From Treponema sp. (GTDB lineage: Bacteria > Spirochaetota > Spirochaetia > Treponematales > Breznakiellaceae), in the NCBI GenBank assembly GCA_031255875.1, contig JAIRRR010000316.1, forward strand, positions 1 through 5,641: a stretch of 5,641 nt of DNA, in the 5' to 3' direction. Positions 5,640-5,641 of the stretch are shown one piece after another; the stretch's first letter is position 1; every line of letters starts with the position of its first letter. The translations under genes and the position numbers were made by a program. A model generated the notes under the pieces. The model was given only the letters and a program-made list of their open reading frames with translations, had not been told where the DNA came from and did not search any database.

Positions 5640-5641
5640 GA

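Overview
The window is a GC-rich stretch (by eye roughly 60-65% G+C) in which every recognisable gene lies on the + strand. It carries def, fmt, a membrane-anchored PASTA protein, a small exported protein of unknown function, a fused aroDE and rpiA. The fused type I dehydroquinase/shikimate dehydrogenase, the PASTA protein without a kinase next to def-fmt, and the Gram-negative-style envelope proteins together suggest a spirochaete of the Treponema group or a relative. This is inference from gene content and not a taxonomic proof; chlamydiae also carry fused AroDE.

Region by region: positions 1-91 hold a convincing intrinsic terminator for an upstream gene that is not in the window, followed almost at once by a possible -10 box and the start of def. 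def and fmt overlap by 4 bases and act on the same N-formyl-methionine: Fmt adds the formyl group to initiator Met-tRNA, and Def removes it from nascent proteins. Between fmt and the PASTA gene is a 207-base non-coding interval (1546-1752). It is packed with three large inverted repeats, one of them a 20-bp stem with a 4-base loop, and it ends in an AT-rich patch just before a good ribosome binding site.

The PASTA gene (1753-2799) and the exported-protein gene (2799-3275) overlap by one base and look translationally coupled, so they probably work together in the cell envelope. After 12 more bases comes aroDE, encoding steps three and four of the shikimate pathway in one polypeptide. After an 85-base gap with no clear signal comes rpiA, a pentose phosphate enzyme. 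Metabolically, rpiA lies on the route that supplies erythrose 4-phosphate to the shikimate pathway. The cluster ends in a GC-rich hairpin with a T-tract, followed by a second perfect inverted repeat at the window edge.

Most of the window is housekeeping. The parts that known genes do not explain are the stem-loop cassette at 1555-1728, the terminator/promoter arrangement that may make def leaderless, and the PASTA protein with its unassigned C-terminal region and small exported partner. I found no CRISPR array, insertion sequence, tRNA, rRNA or new defence-like system.
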